A stretch of 64,000 bases of DNA, taken from contig NC_056417.1 in assembly GCF_905147365.1 (NCBI RefSeq), forward strand, positions 4,362,501 through 4,426,500, read 5' to 3'. The DNA comes from Aricia agestis. Taxonomy: Eukaryota > Arthropoda > Insecta > Lepidoptera > Lycaenidae. Made by a program: the position numbers and the translations under genes. The notes under the pieces are model-generated. The model did not search any database. It was not told the DNA's origin and worked only from the letters and a program-made list of their open reading frames with translations. Positions 23,890 through 35,216 of this stretch are shown one piece after another (the first letter of the stretch is position 1; every line of letters begins with the position of its first letter).

Positions 23890-25149
23890 AATACAACCTA
23901 TTAGTCTATGATAAGTCTTACTATGGGTACGGCCCAAGATTAAACATACTCTTTGACATTCACAGAACTCAAAAAATAAAAGAATACAATTATACCTATT
24001 ATTATTTTTCTTGAGATGGAAAAGGTTTACTATAACTTTTTTTTCTTATTTACACTTCGGCTATTTAACCATGGCCAGCGTCGAGTATATTATGGCAAGA
24101 AAACAATATTCTATATTCTATAATACAATTTTCATCGTCGTCTTTCTAAATCGTCAGGATCGTCATGTCTAAAGTATAATATTATGTCTAAGTATAAAGT
24201 CAATACAGACAAGAAGTCAAGTCTGTCGAGCAGACATTTTACTGAAACTTTCGATGGAGTTTTGGAGGGAACACAAAATAGCACGTTTCTGGATATTGCA
24301 TCACTTTCCTACACTAATTGTGCACGAAAACGAATATCTAATAGTTAATATCCTACCAATATTACACATAAAAAACCCAGTTAACACAATTTTAGGAAAT
24401 TAATTCAAAAACACAACATCACCCTTTCACATTCCCGGCAAAACTCTACTATAACTTTTATTGAACAGTCAGTAAAATAATAAAGATATCGCAAACCTTT
24501 AACAAGACGTCAGTCGTCACTCGTCGCAAACCTTTTTATTAGGACGTTATTAGGGTCGTTCTACATTGGCGGGTGAAATATAGTAGCCAATAAGGGCGAG
24601 AACAAATCCACTTATATGACGATACGTCTTCCCTTACCGTCCGTGACTTGTTTGAAAATAGAACCCTGATTCTGCTTTTGTAATGCAAGTTGCAACATTG
24701 ATACAGCTTAGTTTCTTATTTGATTCAGCCTTTTTCCTATCAACTACAAATTGGTATTCTCATAAACTATCAAACAGGTATGCTGAACATCGCGGTCGCG
24801 GTATAAAAAATATATAAAAACTATACTTACCTAGGTTTAAAATAACAGGTAAGTATTATGGTTTCTGTATAATATTATTGGGCTTTTTTTATAATATTCA
24901 CATTTTATAGTTATAATAAGGTGTTTTTGAAAAGTAGATAGTAACTAAAATAGTGGAATTTTAACCTATTTACAAATTATCAACACTGGTAAACAAACTA
25001 GTTTGCGGCATACCTACATTTTTCTACAGAAATTGTATTGTATGAAGATTACATGAACGAGATTTTTTTTTGTTTGTCTATCTCTTCGACAGATAAAACT
25101 ATTATATATATAGAGACAAGTAAACAGCAAAAACTAATAGAAAAAAGTT
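23890..25149. other. No gene recognised
   Basis: AT-rich; a short open frame at 25038-25220 overlaps repeat I and is not a gene. Confidence 0.5.
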
Positions 25150-25357
25150 TTTTCATTATTATATTAAGAATATCTTATCTTATATCTTTAAACGAGCAAT
25201 TCTTGTATCTGTATAATTAGAATCTCGGAATCGGCTCCAACGATTTTCATGAAATTCAGTATAATATATAGATATAAATTTCGGTTATCATTTTTAGAAA
25301 ATGTCATTTTATTCGTGTTTTATCGAATACTGAGCAAAACTCGGTCAAATAGCTAGT
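25150..25357 (-). repeat. Repeat family I, copy 1
   Basis: atatctttaaacgagcaatt through gaatactgagcaaaactcgg and tagctagta; inverse of 62336-62522. Confidence 0.83.
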
Positions 25358-25657
25358 ATTATTTAAAAGAGTTTGAAAATAATAAGAAGGTTAAAGACGC
25401 CATAACTATTTCTCACGAATACTAGGTTATGTTTCATGAACCATTACACCATTTAAACAAAACAATATATTACGGAAACAATCAAATGGGCGTATTGCGA
25501 AAACCTGAGCCAAAAGAGGCGTGGTTGATCGTTAAATTACTCTGATATATTGCCTAGTATTATAATAATCAAAAACCACGATCTATAAATTAGACTAACT
25601 AGTACAGTGTTACATAATGCTGACCGATCAAATCTAAAGAAGGTTATTGATTATAAG

Positions 25658-26242
25658 TAGGGTTGTTGAGGAAGTGATTATGAGGAAGAGGAGGAGGAAG
25701 AGGAATTGTCACGCGCAAATTTAGAGGATGCGGATGAGGAAGAGGATATTTTTTGAGGAAGAGGATTCGGATGAGAAATAGGATGATAGGAAATTATAAA
25801 TACTAGCGGACCCAACCCAAAAGCCTTTGTCCTGTCTGTACATAACTAGGTACTATACATTACACAAAAAATAATTAAAAGGGCACTTTCCAGTGGGCCA
25901 AACTATGAATCTAAACCATTGACAAAACACACACAATAAAGAATCATTAAAATCGGTCCAGCAGTTAAGGAGGAGTTCAGTAACATACACAACACATGCA
26001 CACAAAAAAAGATGAGTGAATGATATACAATTATCGCGCTCTGGCTTGTGCGTTGCCATGATTGTATACGCGACGCGCATGCGCAGTGAAATTCCTCATA
26101 AATTCCTCTTAAATTTTGAGGAAGCGATAGCGGAAGAGGATTTTTTTTTTATTTATGAGGATGCGGTAACGGTTGAGGAACCCAGAATATTGCGGAACTT
26201 CCGCATTATGAGTAAGCGGAAGAGGAATCCTCAGCAACCCTA
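25658..26242. mobile_element. hAT-type element (585 bp) with a nested repeat
   Basis: Ends TAGGGTTGTTGAGGA / TCCTCAGCAACCCTA, flanks attataag and gttataag (7 of 8). The interior has GGAAGAGGAGGA-type purine repeats near both ends, and about 25805-26010 carries a separate ctagcggaccc..gtccagcagttaaggagg repeat found widely in moths. Confidence 0.82.
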
Positions 26243-26289
26243 GTTATAAGACGACGTATATATATCCGTTATGCTAAGTACTCACAATT

Positions 26290-26459
26290 CACATACGGTT
26301 TTGCTCGATAGTTTTACTCCGAATCGAAAGAAATGACATATTTGACATATGTAATTCCATCGAGCCGGCGCGAAGCGAGTCTTCGAGCTGTGAGTTTTGC
26401 AGTCCACACGGTGGTTATTGCTCAATTTGGAGTAAAACTATCGAGCAAAACCGTATGTG
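26290..26459. mobile_element. MITE family E copy 2 (170 bp)
   Basis: Perfect 31-bp inverted ends starting CACATACGGTTTTGCTCGAT. Confidence 0.87.
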
Positions 26460-26770
26460 AGTACTTAGTATTAGATGATTTTGTATCTTGCGACAGAAAT
26501 ATAACAGGTAGAGATTACTGCCTAAAGAAAGTACCTATCTACTGTTGACCGTTGTTGCATTGCTGTCACAAGAAACATAAACACCTTACACCCTGCCGAT
26601 AGGAGATGATAACTCAATTTGCAAACTACCTCCGCCCTTATACACTGGCAATATTTTGACAACGTTATCGCTTCTTTATTACAATAGTAGCGACCCTTTC
26701 ACAAAAATTGATAAATAAAAAATAAAGTATCAAAATCGGGAACAAAATAAATCCCTTTAGAGCTCACGAT

Positions 26771-27082
26771 AGTTTTTTTATGAAATAAGGGGGCAAACGA
26801 GCAAACGGGTAAAGCAACTTTCGTCGCCCATGGACACTCGCAGCATCAGAAGAGCTGCAGGTGCGTTGTCGGCCTTTTAAGAGGGAATAGGGTAGTAGGG
26901 GAGGGTAGGGATGAGAAGGGAAGGGAAAAGGGGAGGATAGAGAAGGGAATTGTGCCTCCGGTAGACTCACTCACTCGGCGAAACACAGCTCAAGCGCTGT
27001 TTCACGCCGGTTTTCTGTGAGAACGTGGTATTTCTCCGGTCGAGCCAACCCATTCGTGCCGTAGCATGGCTCTCCCACGTAT
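26771..27082 (-). repeat. SINE-like repeat S1, copy 6
   Basis: Reverse orientation; lacks the tcacctgatgg segment (26815 region), otherwise complete. Confidence 0.85.
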
Positions 27083-27110
27083 ATCGATAGTATTAATTTC
27101 TTATCAATAC

Positions 27111-27771
27111 GCAGCTATGTCCAATGGAAAGCCAATTACTATATTCAAAACGTCAAGCTCATTACTTTTTTGTTGTAGTCAGTGCCCCGGCCCCCCCTTT
27201 TAATATTATCAGGACCCTCATGATGTTTTTGTTGCCAATACGCAGCTATGTCCAATATAAAGCCAACTATAGTCAGAACCCCAAGCTCATAATCTTTTTT
27301 ATTGTCACTGCGCCATGTTCTCCCTTGTTCCCAGTATTTCACACATTCTTGTTGTCGGTGCTCAGCTATGTCCGAAACAGAACCTATGGGCTATGGCTCA
27401 TGTTCTCTTTTGTTCCCAGTGCGCCGGGCTCACATTTTTATTGTCAAAACTCCAATCTCACATTTTTGTTGTCAGTTCCCAGCTACATGCAAAGTAGATA
27501 ATTATGCAGAACCTGTAGGCTCATTTTCTCTCTTGTTCCCAATGCGCCGGGGTCACATTTTTGTTGTCAAAACTCCAATCTCACATTATTGTTGTCAGTG
27601 CCCAGCTATGTCCGAAGTAGACGCAGAACCTATGGGCTTGGCTCATGTTCTCTCTTGTTCCCAGTGCGCAGGGCTCACATTTTTTTTGTCAGTGCCCAGC
27701 TATGTCCAAAATGGATGGAATTATGGCGAACCACCTATGGCTCATGATCCACTTTTGTTCCCAGTGCGCAG
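27111..27771 (+). repeat. ~120-bp minisatellite ending in a splice acceptor
   Basis: Six degenerate units, each starting cagctatgtcc (about 27113, 27242, 27363, 27481, 27602, 27699; spacing 97-129 bp). Most contain gttcycttgttcccagtgcg, a polypyrimidine tract plus CAG. The last unit supplies the acceptor of exon 27765-27920. Confidence 0.85.
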
Positions 27772-27920
27772 CGGGACGCGCGGCGTGGCAGGAGGCGGCG
27801 GCGCTGTCTATCGGCGGCGGCGCGGCGGGCGCGGGCGGCGCGGCGCGGCGCTGCTCGGTGCTGGGCGACCACCCCGGCGCGAGACGGGACCCGCGCGCCA
27901 AGTGGCATCGCACCAACCGG
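27765..27920 (+). CDS. Membrane-protein gene, first supported exon
   Basis: GC-rich coding sequence encoding CAAGRAAWQEAAALSIGGGA, AGAGGAARRCSVLGDHPGAR and RDPRAKWHRTNR, with donor gtgagt at 27921-27926. The acceptor is most likely ttgttcccag ending at 27764; an alternative AG ends at 27771. The frame stays open upstream to an ATG at 27645, so an initiating exon with its start inside the minisatellite is also possible. The acceptor itself is the last unit of that minisatellite. Confidence 0.75.
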
Positions 27921-30513
27921 GTGAGTGAATACTTCCTACTCTTCTTTTCTTCTGATTAATTTCGTTGCGGGCCCCAAAACAGTTTAGCACGTCCTTCGGG
28001 CTCCCTGAGATCATATCAAAAGGTTTTAAGGTTGTTTACCGCTATCGATGGCTGGTGTAGTGAGATAGTTATTTCCCGTTAAAAAAACGGATAAGTGAAC
28101 CGGGTCAATTGTAATTTGTGGCAACCAACGACGGGATGAGTGATCCGGATCAAGTGTAGGAGACACTAAAGGCTTGCGTTCTATGTTTTTCTTGGGAAAC
28201 CAACCAACCAACCAAAGCATAGGAAAGCTTAAATCTTGGGGTAATTAACATGACATAGGTAAGTAACGTTGCCAATCTCAAGTAAAATATGCATACGATA
28301 TACAGCGAATATGAGCATTGATAAGTTTAAGTTTAAGGCTAAGTTTACATTATGCGCCCGCCCGAACTGTCATGACAGTGCAGCAGTGGGACCGCGCTGC
28401 TATTTGAAATAAATCGTTAAATAATACCTATATATTTTGGTATTATATTCTATACTGTTACAATTTGTGTTACATTAAGCCCATTGTTTGATGTTCTCTA
28501 GAATTCTGAAACCTTAAATTTCTAAGAGCTAATAAGATAACAAAGTTGTACTTAAGTAATAAGTAAAACAATGCCTTTACTTGTTAGGGACTTTTGGACT
28601 TAGGTTCTGAAATTGTGTAATACAAATAAACTTATAAGTAAGGTAGTTGCTAGAATATATTACTTACAAGATAGAAAGTGAATACGCTGCAATTTTGATT
28701 TTTATTTCGGTTACTCCATAAACTCGGTTACGATTACCCCTCACATTCGATTACGGTTACCCCACATAATAGATTACGGTTGCTCCGCATATTCGGTCAC
28801 AGTTTCTCCACACATCCGGCTGCGGTTATTTAACATTATGTTACGGTTACTCAACAATCGGTTGCGGTTACGGTTTCAGGTGCGGGACGCCTCATACGGT
28901 TCATCATCGGAGTCGGAGGAGGACGGCGCGGACGGATGGGGCGTGGCGCGGCTGCTGTACGCCGGCCTGGTCACGCTCGCGGTCGGCCTCGTCGTGTACT
29001 TCGTCGGCACTGGAGACAAGGTGAGAAAGAGAGAGGGAGAGGGAAAGAAAGAGCGAGAGAAAGCCTTGATCTATTTAAGAGATAAACAGTGTAAGCTGCT
29101 GATTTACCGATTAAATTCCTAAAATAAAGGAAAGAATAATGCATGCTAAGACAACCATCATGGTTTACTGGTGTATGATATGTTGATTATTGCTAGAAGC
29201 TAACGGAAAGTAGTGTCAGTCTTCTTAAACTAGTGACATCCTTAATCCTAATTTCTTACCATAAGGAGTAAAGAGATGTTGCACTTTTTTCATTATTTAC
29301 TTCGTACACCATCATCATCATATTAAACCAATTACTGCGCATATGTTATACTTTTCTTCCCATGTTTCAGGGATTCAAAACACCAGCGCTGCGGCTGGTG
29401 GGCCCGTCACTCATCGTGGCCGGCCTCGCCTGCTGCCTGCTCCGTATCATGTTCTGCATCTTCGCCAAGCCATGCTGCCGGCGACGGACCAACCACAAGG
29501 AGAACAGAAGGTTAATTTTTAAAGCTCACGACTAAGTTACCCAAATGGGATTTATTGAATGCGTGTATTTGTAAGTTTGGTAGTACTAAATAAAATGTTA
29601 TCTTTAAAGTCGTTTGACTATATTATCGACATTTGAAAAGGCTATAAAAAACAAATCTGTGGAAGACTAACAAAAATGTCGCTGACGTCAAATTAAACTA
29701 GTCTGGAAGGTATTTGATTTTTAATTAAACTAAAACTTGACACAATAATCTTAACTTTTAAATTTCCTATTCATGAACTTACGCAAAGAGCACATACACA
29801 TCCTAGTATCCGTAACCGTATCTATAATCGCATTCGTAACCGTATCCGAAAAATCCAGACTGTCCGGGTGCGCGGAGGGCGAGGAGCTGCCGCTGGCGGG
29901 TCGCGGGCCGGCGCAGTGCTCCCCCGCGCGCCGCCTCGACTCCTCCTGCGACGTGTCCAGCCTGTCCAGCGGCGAGGAGGACGAGCGCTTGCGCCGGTAC
30001 CGCACCGCCGCACCGCATCCGCAACCGCAACCGCAGCCACAGCCGCAGCCGCACTCGGTTCTCGTGCAACCGGTAGGTGCAAATCGTTTATTGGACACTT
30101 CTGTTGGTGCACAAGATAACATTTTTATAGGACCTACATTACTTAGCCCAGTGTGCTGTGACTTCATAAAATATTATTGTATCCGATGACAAGATATCAA
30201 CATACCCTACAAAGTACTGCCAAAATAATTCGAAACGAATCAACCTTGCGGCTTCGATTTTTGACAACGTGGGCACTGTGTGTGCGCCTACACGGCAAGT
30301 GCGCCGGCAAGTGGCGCACTTGACGGGGTGGCGCACTTTGCCACACTCACGATATAACTTTATTTTTAGCTATCGTTTATCATATTCCAGGCGATCTCCC
30401 AAAAGCCGTCATCGTCGGGCCTGCGGCAGGAGGGGCGGCGCCCCCCGCCTCGCACCGTGTCCTTCGCGGGCCCCGGCGAGCTGCTCCTCAGTCCGGCGCA
30501 GCTGCGCTCCTAA
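27765..30513 (+). CDS. Two-pass membrane protein of unknown function, 3' five exons; gene model
   Basis: Exons 27765-27920, 28880-29020, 29371-29510, 29859-30072 and 30391-30513 join in frame (774 nt, 257 residues plus TAA), each bounded by GT-AG. Domain order: an Ala/Gly/Arg-rich N-terminal part; an acidic SSSESEEDGADGW stretch; TM1 (LLYAGLVTLAVGLVVYFVG); a short loop; TM2 (LRLVGPSLIVAGLACCLLRI plus MFCIF); a Cys/basic juxtamembrane patch (AKPCCRRR); and a Ser-rich cytoplasmic-type tail with a Pro-Gln repeat and a closing RTVSFAGPGELLLSPAQL. Two close helices with a Gly-Pro at the start of TM2 loosely resemble the TMEM200 layout, but I do not claim homology. More 5' exons are likely upstream. 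Confidence 0.85.
28705..28879 (+). repeat. ~23-bp minisatellite ending in a splice acceptor
   Basis: About seven degenerate units around tcggttacggttaccccaca; the last merges into the acceptor cggtttcag of exon 28880-29020. Confidence 0.8.
28880..29020 (+). CDS. Membrane-protein gene, TM1 exon (141 bp)
   Basis: The acceptor gtttcag is at 28873-28879 and the donor gtgaga at 29021-29026. Exactly 47 codons, phase 0 at both ends. It encodes VRDASYGSSSESEEDGADGW then GVARLLYAGLVTLAVGLVVY and FVGTGDK: an acidic/Ser patch followed by one strong transmembrane helix. The 170 bp upstream are a degenerate ~23-bp repeat. Confidence 0.9.
29371..29510 (+). CDS. Membrane-protein gene, TM2 exon (140 bp)
   Basis: The acceptor gtttcag is at 29364-29370 and the donor gttaat at 29511-29516. 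It encodes GFKTPALRLVGPSLIVAGLA, CCLLRIMFCIFAKPCCRRRT and NHKENR, ending two bases into an Arg codon. It supplies the second transmembrane helix and a Cys-rich, basic juxtamembrane segment that could be palmitoylated and that suggests a cytosolic C terminus. Confidence 0.9.
29859..30072 (+). CDS. Membrane-protein gene, Ser/Pro-Gln exon (214 bp)
   Basis: The acceptor atccag is at 29853-29858 and the donor gtaggt at 30073-30078. After completing the split Arg codon it encodes LSGCAEGEELPLAGRGPAQC, then DSSCDVSSLSSGEEDERLRR and YRTAAPHPQPQPQPQPQPHS, ending VLVQP in phase 0. The Pro-Gln run comes from a CCGCAA/CCGCAG microsatellite and may vary in length. SSLSSGEEDE resembles a casein kinase 2-type acidic cluster. 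Confidence 0.88.
30391..30513 (+). CDS. Membrane-protein gene, terminal exon (123 bp)
   Basis: The acceptor attccag is at 30384-30390. Forty codons plus TAA at 30511-30513 encode AISQKPSSSGLRQEGRRPPP then RTVSFAGPGELLLSPAQLRS. The RTVSF motif fits a basophilic kinase site and the hydrophobic end looks like a conserved short motif. The phase agrees with the previous exon. Confidence 0.88.
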   Translation, partial: AISQKPSSSGLRQEGRRPPPRTVSFAGPGELLLSPAQLRS

Positions 30514-30783
30514 CACACACCCGGCCGCAATACTGTACTGTGAAGTGAAGTGGCAGTGTCTAGTTTGTAGTTGAGTGTACTAGTCCCATCCGTCTGCGAT
30601 CGGTGCGGTTCTTTGGCAGAAATACGTGTTCTTCTTTAAAACGGCCTCCGATAGCCAGTGTTAGTAATTTGATGAGGTGAAAAAATATGTTGGCAGTGGT
30701 AGTGTTGACAGTTTAAAGTTGACAAATATCTGTGTTGACAGATATCCGTGTTGACAGTTAGGTCACAGTACACATATTAACTT

Positions 30784-31054
30784 GGAAAGGGATCGTCACC
30801 GTATCGCTTCGAGCCGTTCAATATTGTTTGTATGAAACTCTACTGCGACGCACACTAAGCGGAACCGTAACGTAATCGTCTCGCCTCGGAAGGGGACAGC
30901 GGTCGGCGAGCCGTAAGCGAGGCGTTGCCTAGCCGTAGCCGAGTTGACGTACAGGCGATACTTCATACTGATACGCTTTGGTAATACGTGCATACGTTAG
31001 GTTGACGCCTGTTTGACGGCGAGGCGAAAGGCGATACGGTGACGATCCCTTTCC
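30784..31054. mobile_element. MITE in the membrane-protein gene 3' UTR (271 bp)
   Basis: 24-bp perfect inverted ends starting GGAAAGGGATCGTCACCGTA, only 270 bp after the stop codon. No target duplication is obvious. Confidence 0.85.
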
Positions 31055-31250
31055 GAGTTGATAATATTATGTGTGCTTTGACCTTTACAGTTGACCTTTT
31101 TTTCAGCTAGACGGCAGCACCAGCACAGACGATAAACAAAAAGTTTAGTTTGACGTTCGATAACGCTTCTATAAATATTCTGATATGGTGCAACATGTCG
31201 GATTTTGGTCGGATTGTTTACCGTATGTGCTAGCAGTGCCCTCTGCGACC

Positions 31251-32847
31251 GGTGAGTAATATTCCTTTAGTTGATAATTGACAGATATCCGTGTTGAAAT
31301 TTAATAATTGACAGCTTGACCTTGAGGCTGTGAATTGTGATAAACATGAATCCGTCAAGTAATTAATATTTTATAGATCTCTGGGTTAATTAAATGACAA
31401 ATATTTTTAAATGCTCGGTATTTTTTCTCAGCGTTTCAGATTCAAGATAATATTACAGTACCTACATTACTAGATACTTATGACTTATATTCATCATAAG
31501 TTCTAGTGTTTTTAAATACAAAAGATACATAAAATAAAAACATGCAAAAAACAATAATTTTCAAATGGCATCTTGCCACAACAAGAGTTTAGAAATGAGC
31601 TTATTAGTAAGGACAATTTTATAAATGAGTAAAAGTAAGTTTCGAATGTGTGTTTTAATAAAGTCTCGCAATTGTTATTTTTGGTAACACAACTATAGAT
31701 ATAACAACGTTACCCTCAACACGATACCAGTTCAAATTATTATAAGTTCATGATAATATGGCATAATTATTTATTAAACTTTTAAGTTTAAAAGAGTGTA
31801 TGTAGAGATGATGTAGAGTACACGTTAAAAGAAAAAAATGATGACGGCGTCGTGAAGCAATATTAATAGTACGACCCTCTTTTTCATGAGGAAACCTTGA
31901 AATTTCACTCTCAACGCGCCCAAAGAAGTTTTACTTCAAAATCCCCTCAAAGTCCATAAAGAACCGTGCCGAGGCGCACCATCCTGTATAGAGTATAACG
32001 ATTATGTTAAAACTGCCTACTTAATAGTCGCGAATTTATATTAAATATAAAATACATAAAAATATATTTATAACTGACAATAATGATTGTTAACTGATGG
32101 TTAAAGTGTTATGTGTTAATTTTATTTGACGTCATATTTATGTGTAGTTCATACGCCGAAAAATATTATCACGTTATGAGTAAAAAAATTTATTTATAAA
32201 ACTAGTAATTTTGTTATAACTTACATAAAATTAATTATAATATTATTTAACAAAGTATTTCAAATTTTACTTTATAGTAAATTATATGGTATCTCTTTTA
32301 CGGGATGCCTTTTACTTAAAATATTATTTACTAAGTATATCTCCTATATCTCTATAAAATATAAAATATAAGGTCATAAAATATTATTATATTATTTCGT
32401 CTACTACGTAGCTCGTAGACCAAGGCTACGCCACGCGTAGACCGTCTACGACGATTCGTAGCACTATCTTTTCTAACCTTTGGTAGACTATTTCTATGAT
32501 CTATGATTATATTATAGATTTTATCTTAATATAATTAAACCCGTACCTGCAACTCCTAAGCTTTACCGACACAATAATTACAGAAACAAAACCCTATTAT
32601 ATTCAAAATATTATATTAATGTTAAATATTATATTGCTTTGAAGTTGATTATGATTATAGTAAAGTTTATATTAAAAGTTTAAATAAGTAGGTATTATAT
32701 CGGCTACGTCACAGCCATCTAGTTGTAGCTAGCCAACTCAATGTCTAGGCAGATCATGAGAGTCATAGAAAACAAAAATATTAAAAGAATCAAGAATCTA
32801 AAAAAAATCACATAGTTGTACGTACGAGAAAATATAATATATAACTA
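31251..32847 (+). other. Probable 3' UTR / downstream flank
   Basis: Very AT-rich, no coding. It includes the candidate poly(A) signal and a cluster of gtctac / gtagac inverted words at 32398-32490. Confidence 0.4.
31657..31662 (+). terminator. Candidate poly(A) signal of the membrane-protein gene
   Basis: AATAAA about 1.15 kb after the stop, followed by a T-rich stretch (tgttatttttgg). It is the first such hexamer with a reasonable downstream element that I noticed, but others occur near 33.3 and 33.7 kb, so the true 3' end is uncertain. Confidence 0.3.
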
Positions 32848-33178
32848 GCTGTCCCGGCAAACGTTTCTTTACCATATTAAGTATTTCGCCCGTATTATTT
32901 TATTGAAATGACTAAATAAGTATGTCACCATGGCAACATCCATCGCTATCCCGTCGCACAAACAATGGTCGCCGTCAGTCTCGAGTTGTAATAATTTACT
33001 ATTATTTATTCAACAAATGCACTTATCGATATAAAAAGTACCCAGTAGCTGATTCTCAGACCCACTGAATATGCCCACTGACTATACCACATATAAAATT
33101 TGGTTAAAATCAGTAAAGCCGTTTCGGAGGAGTACTCGGCCTGACATTGTGACACGAGAATTTTATATATGAGAAGAT
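32848..33178 (+). repeat. Repeat, ctagctgtcccggcaaacg family
   Basis: Starts ctagctgtcccggcaaacg, ends atgtgacacgagaat-like sequence with a tatatatgag end; related 5' fragments occur at 60881-60920 (ctagctaatccggcaaaca) and 61181-61337 (ctagatgacccggtaagc). Confidence 0.75.
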
Positions 33179-35214
33179 TAAGCAAGCATCTACTTTTTTA
33201 AAACCAAACCTATCTTAAATATTAAAAACTGTAAATTAATTTTTAACAAATTTTGTGATCAAACCTAGGCGTTGAGCTGCCTAGTCAATCCAGCTGTGAC
33301 CAATATAAAGACTTTTATTCAGAGTAATAAATAATTTTATTTATAAATATTATAAACATTATTTTGGCGTGTGAACTACTGGAAGACACCAAGTTATAGA
33401 TAGCTAACATATTGATGTATAGTACTGTGTAACAGTGACGTTGTTATAAGTGTGTCAAGCGTGCGTTGTATTTTGCACTATATAGTCGAACTGTTTATAT
33501 AACTATACCTATATTTTAGAAATATTTGCACCTTAGACTATTCTATATCTGCAGGTCTAGTATAGCTTAACACGGTTTTCGGAGTTCATAATTCGAATGT
33601 ACATTTGTTTATACATCAAGTTCAGTAAATAGTGTTTTAATACACGTGTAACGTATCGTGTTACCGATGTATTATAAAGTAACTTGTATTATTTTATGCG
33701 CAAGTAATTCATTTTGTAATGTGTTACAAATAAAATAATACATAATAAGTTTAAATATTACAAAAGTAACGCGTTACAATACAAATTCTGTTTTATTATA
33801 TCACTTCTAATACGTATTTTGAGTGCAAAATAGAATTTATAAATTATAAATACTTCTTGTAACATTGTTATAAGTTGTTCCTATTTACTGAACTCAATGT
33901 TTATATTATAGTTTTTGTCAATTATAAACATACAAAAATGAACGTAGTTATTTTGTATGATTTATATCTAAGAATTGTCAATTACTTATTTTTGAAGTAA
34001 GATTTAAAATTGGCTTTTTTTCGTCATGTCGTAAATATTATTTAAGCTTGTACTATTTCGATATTATTATAATTGTCATTTATTTCTTAGAATTAAAATT
34101 TTCGTAAGTCAGAAAGTAAATTTTGTGTATAACAAATATTATACGCTACTACAACAGTAATAACATAATAACCAAAAATATTGTACGTAATTTACCTAGG
34201 TACCAAATGAATTTTCACTTATATAGTACCAAAAAACCTATTGCGAATTATTATCGAGACAAGACAGCGAATTTCAGTGTAGAAGATCTAAATTATTATA
34301 GTATGATATTATAATTTTACAACGTAATATTGTCATCAAGAATGTTTCTAATCCCATAAATTAGTTATTGAAAATTCATTATAGAGAACTATACAAGTGA
34401 AAATTTCGATCAATCGAAAACCGAAATAAAAATATAGATGTTAAGGGAATAATGAGCTTCGTTTAGACTTACTGGCTTGTATAGTGTGGTGTACAAAATT
34501 CCATACTCCATCGATTTCTTTCGATCTATATAGTCCGAAAAATTTTTGTTTAGCAGACTATTCAATATTCATTATCACTTTTTTACGAATAATAATGACG
34601 TAGTAGTACTTAATAAGGTACAGTTGAGAAATATTAATACGACCAATTACAGAAGTACATCACCTGATAGCTAAACTTAAATTTTTTGTGACTGTTTTAT
34701 AGATTATTATACAGCTATAATTTCACCTATAAATACGCACATATTCAGGTGACAGGGTTACGAATCAAAAATTTTGTATTTGCCATAACGAAAATCGCTT
34801 TCGAAATTAGCATTTTATCAGTTACATAATATTACAGCTGTAACGTAAATTAATTTTATTAATACATCGAGTTTTAATAGTTTAAAGTAATATTACTCCT
34901 GTATTATTAAGTTTATTCAATATTAATGATGTTACGGACGAATAGTTTATTACAAATTATTATAGTTTACTGTCTAAATAACTCATATGGTTTTAAAATC
35001 TTAAAAACTCAGTAAGTATAATACTTTATTTCTTAGGTTCTTCAACTAAAAAACTATAATATTTTAAAGTTTTTTCTACCTACAAACTTAGTTACCTGTT
35101 TAGAGATCTTTATCTAATATTATCTTTATTAACCACTCTAGTTGCTACTATTAGCATTAAATATTCTACTTGAAACTTTTAAGAAACATTTTTTTTGTTT
35201 TGTGGTTACCTTGA
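33179..35214. other. Intergenic AT-rich DNA
   Basis: Extremely AT-rich with no exon-like stretch; a small open frame at 34123-34314 is low-complexity. Confidence 0.5.
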
Positions 35215-35216
35215 TA

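Noticed and set aside
27302..27928. 208-codon plus-strand open frame ending in an Arg/Gly-rich stretch
   Set aside because: It is a read-through of the minisatellite and then the wrong frame of exon 27765-27920; the phase-consistent frame is the other one.
29751..30167. 138-codon minus-strand frame and several overlapping frames at 29.8-30.1 kb
   Set aside because: Antisense and alternative-frame shadows of GC-rich exon 29859-30072; Cys-Gly repeats come from the Pro-Gln microsatellite.
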